Assembly (NCBI GenBank): GCA_013362295.1 | Contig: JABFWJ010000477.1 | Coordinates: forward strand, 1-18,746 | Source of the DNA: Thermoleophilia bacterium | Lineage (GTDB): Bacteria > Actinomycetota > Thermoleophilia > Gaiellales > Gaiellaceae | DNA: 18,746 nt | Reading direction: 5' to 3' | Part shown: in pieces, positions 15,697-18,746 of the stretch | Numbering within the stretch: the stretch's first letter is position 1 | How the letters are laid out: every line of letters starts with the position of its first letter | Made by a program: the position numbers and the translations under genes | Notes under the pieces: generated by a model | Database searches by the model: none | Told to the model about the DNA's origin: nothing | Seen by the model: only the letters and a program-made list of their open reading frames with translations

Positions 15697-15951
15697 GTGA
15701 GCGCCCTGGCCATCGATCTCCGCGGCACCGCCGGGTTCCTCGTCGCGGACGCCCGGGGCCGGGTGGTCGGGACGGTCGAGTGCCCGATGTACGGCACGAG
15801 CCCCGAGATGCCGGACGCCCTGTCCGTGCGCTCGGGCTGGCTCGCGCGCCGCCGCCGGATCGTCCCGGCGGACTCGATCGAGCAGATCGACGACGGCTCG
15901 AAGGTGATCGGCCTGCGCGTCGACCGCGAAGCGATCCGCACCTTCCTCTAG
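15697..15951 (+). CDS. PRC-barrel-like small protein
   Basis: This 84-residue all-beta protein begins MSALAIDLRGTAGFLVADARG, and VVGTVE, RRRRIVPADSIEQID and VIGLRVDREAIRTFL follow the strand order of PRC-barrel domains. These occur in RNA-processing and photosynthetic proteins and in many small stress-linked proteins. It has no extra domain, signal or membrane segment. The start is GTG at 15697, the only one that includes the first strand without running into the upstream intergenic DNA. The gene is probably transcribed alone, since 58 bp with a -10-like element separate it from the membrane pair, and it ends before a strong hairpin. Confidence 0.78.
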   Translation: MSALAIDLRGTAGFLVADARGRVVGTVECPMYGTSPEMPDALSVRSGWLARRRRIVPADSIEQIDDGSKVIGLRVDREAIRTFL

Positions 15952-15988
15952 ACCGAAGGCTCCAGACCGAAAAAGTCTTCCGGCAGAT

Positions 15989-16016
15989 CGCAGGGCGCCT
16001 ATGAGGGCGCCCTGCG
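15989..16016. terminator. Bidirectional intrinsic-type terminator hairpin
   Basis: A perfect 11-bp stem CGCAGGGCGCC / GGCGCCCTGCG with a 6-nt loop TATGAG lies between the convergent PRC-barrel and glutamine synthetase genes. On the minus strand a run of five T follows about 14 nt after the stem. The rest of the 137-bp gap (15952-16088) shows no gene. Confidence 0.85.
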
Positions 16017-16088
16017 AACCGCCGCCAGCAGCGCAGCCGGGTCAGAGCCGCGCTGGGTAGGTGCGAGATTACGCCTTTGAACGAACCG

Positions 16089-17453
16089 CTACAAGACTCC
16101 CAGGTAACGATCGAGCTCCCACTGGGTGAGCTGGATGCGGTACTCGTCCCACTCCCTGCGCTTCAGCTTCACGTAATTGTCGAAGATGTGCTCGCCGAGC
16201 GCCCGGCGCATCAGCTCGGACGTGGCGAGCTCGTCGATCGCCTCCCCGAGCGTTTCGGGGAGCGAGACGATGCCCCGCTCGCGCCGTTCCTCGGCCGTCA
16301 GGTGGTAGAGGTTCTGCTCCATCGGCGGCGCGAGCTCGTAGCCCTTCTCGATCCCCTCGAGCCCTGCGTGCAGCAGGGTCGCGAACGTCAGGTACGGGTT
16401 GCACGCCGGGTCGGGGCAGCGGATCTCCGCACGTGTCGCCTGCTCCGACCCGGGTTTGTAGAGCGGGATGCGGATCAGCGCCGACCGGTTGCGCTGTGAC
16501 CACGCGACGTAGACGGGCGCCTCGTAGCCCGGCACGAGCCGCTTGTACGAGTTGACCCACTGGGCGAAGATCGGCGCCAGCTCGCGCGCGTGACGGAGCA
16601 GGCCCGCGATGAACGACTTGCCCGTCGGCGAGAGGTGGTACTGGTCGTTCCCGTCGAAGAACTGGTTGCGGCCGTCCTTGAACAGCGACATGTGCGTATG
16701 CATGCCCGACCCGTTCTCGCCGAACAGCGGCTTCGGCATGAACGTCGCGTAGACGCCGTTCTTGGCAGCGACCTCTTTCACGATCAGGCGGTACGTGATC
16801 GTCTGGTCGGCCATGTCGAGCGCGTTGGAGTAGCGCATGTCGATCTCGTGCTGTGACGGCGCGACCTCGTGGTGGTGGTACTCGATGCCGATGCCCATCG
16901 ACTCGAGCGACCGGATCGTCTCGTTGCGGAGCTCGGTCGCGGCGTCGAGCGCCGTCATCGCGAAGTAGCCCCCCTCGTCGAGCGTCACCGTCGATTCGCT
17001 GTCGTGGAACAGGAAGTACTCGAGCTCGGGCCCGACGTTGAAGGTGTCGAAGCCGAGCGACTCCATGCGCTCGAGCGCTCGGCGCAAGACGTAGCGCGGG
17101 TCGCCCTCGTACGGCTCGCCGTCCGGCTTCACGACGTCGCAGATCATCCGGCCGACCTTCGCCTCGCCGTCGCGGGTCGGCATCAGCCGGTACGTCGCGG
17201 GGTCCGGGATCGCGACCATGTCCGACTCCTCGATCGCGTTGAAGCCCGTGATCGACGAGCCGTCGAAGCCCATGCCGTCGTCGAGCGCGCCCTCGAGCTC
17301 CGACGGCGTGATTGCGAAGCTCTTCAGGTGCCCCTCGATGTCGGTAAACCAGAAGAGGACGTACTCGACGCCCTCCTTCTTCATCTGCTTCAGGACCTCT
17401 TTGCGGGCTTCGGGATCGGACGTCGCCCGGTCCCTGCTCTCGATCATCGCCAT
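16089..17453 (-). CDS. glnA: Glutamine synthetase type I (alpha-like)
   Basis: Glutamine synthetase makes glutamine from glutamate, ammonia and ATP as a dodecamer in the cytoplasm. The 454 residues contain the beta-grasp motif FDGSSI (63-68), the metal-site stretch GPELEYFLF (141-149), HHHEVAPSQHEID (193-205), the ATP-site region FMPKPLFGENGSGMHTH (238-254) and NRSALIRIP (322-330). The C-terminal region MEQNLYHLTAEERRERGI resembles Bacillus GlnA (GSI-alpha) rather than the adenylylated GSI-beta form with NLYDLPPEE. The position of the B. subtilis feedback residue Arg62 holds Ala73, and a few extra residues lie around LYKPGSEQATRAEIR (331-345). The ATG at 17453 has AAGGAG about 8 nt upstream. 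It lies 31 bp downstream of the GNAT gene, so it may be co-transcribed. Confidence 0.96.
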   Translation of the reverse strand: MAMIESRDRATSDPEARKEVLKQMKKEGVEYVLFWFTDIEGHLKSFAITPSELEGALDDGMGFDGSSITGFNAIEESDMVAIPDPATYRLMPTRDGEAKVGRMICDVVKPDGEPYEGDPRYVLRRALERMESLGFDTFNVGPELEYFLFHDSESTVTLDEGGYFAMTALDAATELRNETIRSLESMGIGIEYHHHEVAPSQHEIDMRYSNALDMADQTITYRLIVKEVAAKNGVYATFMPKPLFGENGSGMHTHMSLFKDGRNQFFDGNDQYHLSPTGKSFIAGLLRHARELAPIFAQWVNSYKRLVPGYEAPVYVAWSQRNRSALIRIPLYKPGSEQATRAEIRCPDPACNPYLTFATLLHAGLEGIEKGYELAPPMEQNLYHLTAEERRERGIVSLPETLGEAIDELATSELMRRALGEHIFDNYVKLKRREWDEYRIQLTQWELDRYLGVL

Positions 17454-17484
17454 GCCGTCTCGCTCCTTCGTCGCGGAAGTGACG

Positions 17485-18393
17485 TCATCGTCTCAGAAGC
17501 GGTCCGGCGAGGTGCACCCACTCGAACTTCAGCACGTAGCCGAGCTTTTCGTTCACACGGCGCATCGGGGCGTTGCCGAGGTCATTGTGCGTCCGGAGGA
17601 ACTTCCAGCCGGCTTCCTTCGCGGCGGCGATCTGGGCCCGCTTGAGCGCTCCCGCGATCCCGCGGCCCCGGGCCGAGCGCGCGACGCCCGTCATCCAGTG
17701 CCCGGCCGTGTCCTCCATTGCGCGGCCGAGGAAGGCGTAGCCGACGACGCGACCGTGGTCGAGCGCCACGAACGAGAGCTCGCGCATCACGAACACCGGG
17801 AACTGCCGCCGGCGCCAGTCCTCGAAGGTACCGCTCGTGATCGGCTCGGACGCGGGGATGTCCGCCTCCGCCTCGAGGGCGACCTCGTAGACGTCTCTGT
17901 CGTGCTCCTCGGTCGCCGTCACGATCTCGATGCCATCGGGCGCCGAGGTGTCCGGGTCGACCGCGGCGAGGTCGAGCTCGACGTCCTGCATGCGGCCGAT
18001 CTCCGCGAAGCCGCGCTTCGGGTAGTACGCGAGCGAGTCGGCGTCGTCCGAGCGCGCCATCACGAACATCTGCGACTTGCCGAGGGTGCGCGCGTGGTCC
18101 GAGCACGCGCCGTAGAGGGCCGTCCCGACGCCCTTCCGGCGGTGCTCGGCGACGACCCGGATGGTCATCCACGCGAGGTCACCCTCGGGAGCGCCGCCGT
18201 GCTTCGCCGCCGACGCGGCGCCCACCGGCTCGCCGTCGAGCTCGGCGAGCAGGTCGAGGTTCCCCTTCGCCGGATCGTTCCGCATGTCGAGCACGGCCTC
18301 GCGCGGGATCGGCGTCGCCGGCTGAACGCGGTTGCGAACCGCGATGTACGTGTCGATGTCCGACTCGGTCAGCACCGGCCGCACGCGGATCAC
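17485..18393 (-). CDS. Tandem-domain GNAT acetyltransferase
   Basis: This 302-residue protein has two GNAT folds that transfer an acyl group from acyl-CoA to an amine. The N-terminal domain has IRVVAEHRRKGVGTALYG with the CoA pyrophosphate loop at about 85-90. The C-terminal domain has VARSARGRGIAGALKRAQ (237-254) and the typical end THNDLGNAPMRRVNEKLGY. Both loops look intact. The GTG at 18393 overlaps the stop of the upstream GNAT gene as GTGA (18390-18393); a longer frame to 18489 adds 32 residues with no similarity. The double-GNAT layout resembles MshD and other actinobacterial tandem GNATs, but the substrate is not evident. The gene is followed by glnA. Confidence 0.9.
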   Translation of the reverse strand: MIRVRPVLTESDIDTYIAVRNRVQPATPIPREAVLDMRNDPAKGNLDLLAELDGEPVGAASAAKHGGAPEGDLAWMTIRVVAEHRRKGVGTALYGACSDHARTLGKSQMFVMARSDDADSLAYYPKRGFAEIGRMQDVELDLAAVDPDTSAPDGIEIVTATEEHDRDVYEVALEAEADIPASEPITSGTFEDWRRRQFPVFVMRELSFVALDHGRVVGYAFLGRAMEDTAGHWMTGVARSARGRGIAGALKRAQIAAAKEAGWKFLRTHNDLGNAPMRRVNEKLGYVLKFEWVHLAGPLLRR

Positions 18394-18746
18394 GGCAGCG
18401 GCCCCTGATAGGTGATCACCTTCGACTTGTCGAGGTAGCCGAGGCTCCGGTTCAGCGCCTGCATGGCCTCGTTGCCCTTCTGCGTCCACGTCAGGAGCTC
18501 GACCACGCCGCTCTGCGCAGCCCAGTGGAGCTGCGCCTGCTTGAGCGCGCGCGCGATCCCGCGGCGGCGGCGGCCGCGGCGGACGACGGTGAGGCCGTGC
18601 TCGGCCGTCGCCGAGCCGTTCGCGTGCTCCATCAGCCCTGCGTAGCCGACCGGCTCGTCGCCCTCGAACGCGACGAACGAGCCGTCCGGCCGCGTCGCCT
18701 CCTCGCGCAGCCAGAGCTCGAGGCGGTAGTTCACCTCGCCCGGCAG
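18390..18746 (-). CDS. GNAT acetyltransferase (partial, 5' end off window)
   Basis: The 118 visible residues form the C-terminal GNAT domain. FVAFEGDEPVGYAGL is the central strand pair, LTVVRRGRRRRGIARALKQAQ holds the CoA-binding loop, and KGNEAMQALNRSLGY is the usual last helix and strand. The frame is open to the window edge, so the start and any N-terminal domain are missing. It resembles the C-terminal domain of the next gene (ARSARGRGIAGALKRAQ, and N..M..N..LGY near the end), so the two genes are probably tandem duplicates. Its stop overlaps the next gene's GTG. Confidence 0.88.
   Translation of the reverse strand: MPGEVNYRLELWLREEATRPDGSFVAFEGDEPVGYAGLMEHANGSATAEHGLTVVRRGRRRRGIARALKQAQLHWAAQSGVVELLTWTQKGNEAMQALNRSLGYLDKSKVITYQGPLP

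Noticed and set aside
16028..16056. Weak inverted repeat CAGCGC...GCGCTG downstream of the strong hairpin
   Set aside because: The 6-bp arms with a long loop are expected by chance in this GC-rich DNA; the neighbouring 11-bp stem explains termination.
17480..17487. Perfect palindrome TGACGTCA between the GNAT gene and glnA
   Set aside because: It is only 8 bp, includes the GNAT stop codon, is not repeated nearby, and has no known regulator I can name in this setting.

Overview
The window is GC-rich, tightly packed chromosomal DNA. It most likely comes from a high-GC actinobacterium, and Thermoleophilia is the best guess. This rests on a PdtaS/PdtaR-type two-component pair, a probable F420-dependent LLM oxidoreductase, separate but overlapping tal and pgi genes, DUF2269 and PRC-barrel small genes, and frequent GTG/TTG starts. 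The lineage is an inference from gene content and style. I saw no rRNA, tRNA, CRISPR array, insertion sequence or phage gene.

Region 1 (1-8958, minus strand) reads as one long transcription unit for sugar-phosphate metabolism. In order of transcription it holds a CHASE3/HAMP/PAS sensor histidine kinase, an FGGY carbohydrate kinase (gluconokinase-like), a compact FAD/NAD(P) ferredoxin-reductase-like enzyme, transketolase (tkt), a 68-residue hypothetical protein, a possible 33-residue ORF, transaldolase (tal), and glucose-6-phosphate isomerase (pgi, cut by the window start). Several junctions are 4-nt stop/start overlaps, which suggests translational coupling through the non-oxidative pentose phosphate steps.

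Region 2 (8959-10870) holds an ABC-F ATPase on the plus strand. It is divergent from the histidine kinase across only 19 bp and ends in a hairpin shared with a convergent operon.

Region 3 (10899-14708, minus strand except one gene) holds a PdtaS-like GAF/HWE-type histidine kinase and a PdtaR-like ANTAR response regulator, followed by clpS, a SnoaL-like protein and an LLM-class oxidoreductase, all overlapping. A small plus-strand gene for a cysteine-free, histidine-rich HesB/IscA-fold protein sits between the kinase and the regulator.

Region 4 (14734-15951, plus strand) has two overlapping small membrane-protein genes (the first DUF2269-like) and a PRC-barrel-like gene, ending at a strong hairpin. 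Region 5 (16089-18746, minus strand) has two tandem GNAT acetyltransferase genes followed by a type I-alpha-like glutamine synthetase.

Two signals cut across the window. First, a TAnnnT hexamer lies at or within one base of the -12 to -7 position relative to the start codon of four plus-strand genes, three of which are divergent from a minus-strand gene 8 to 25 bp away. This points to leaderless transcription and overlapping bidirectional promoters. Second, 4-nt ATGA/GTGA overlaps are used repeatedly as gene junctions. No clearly new defence or mobile system was recognised.
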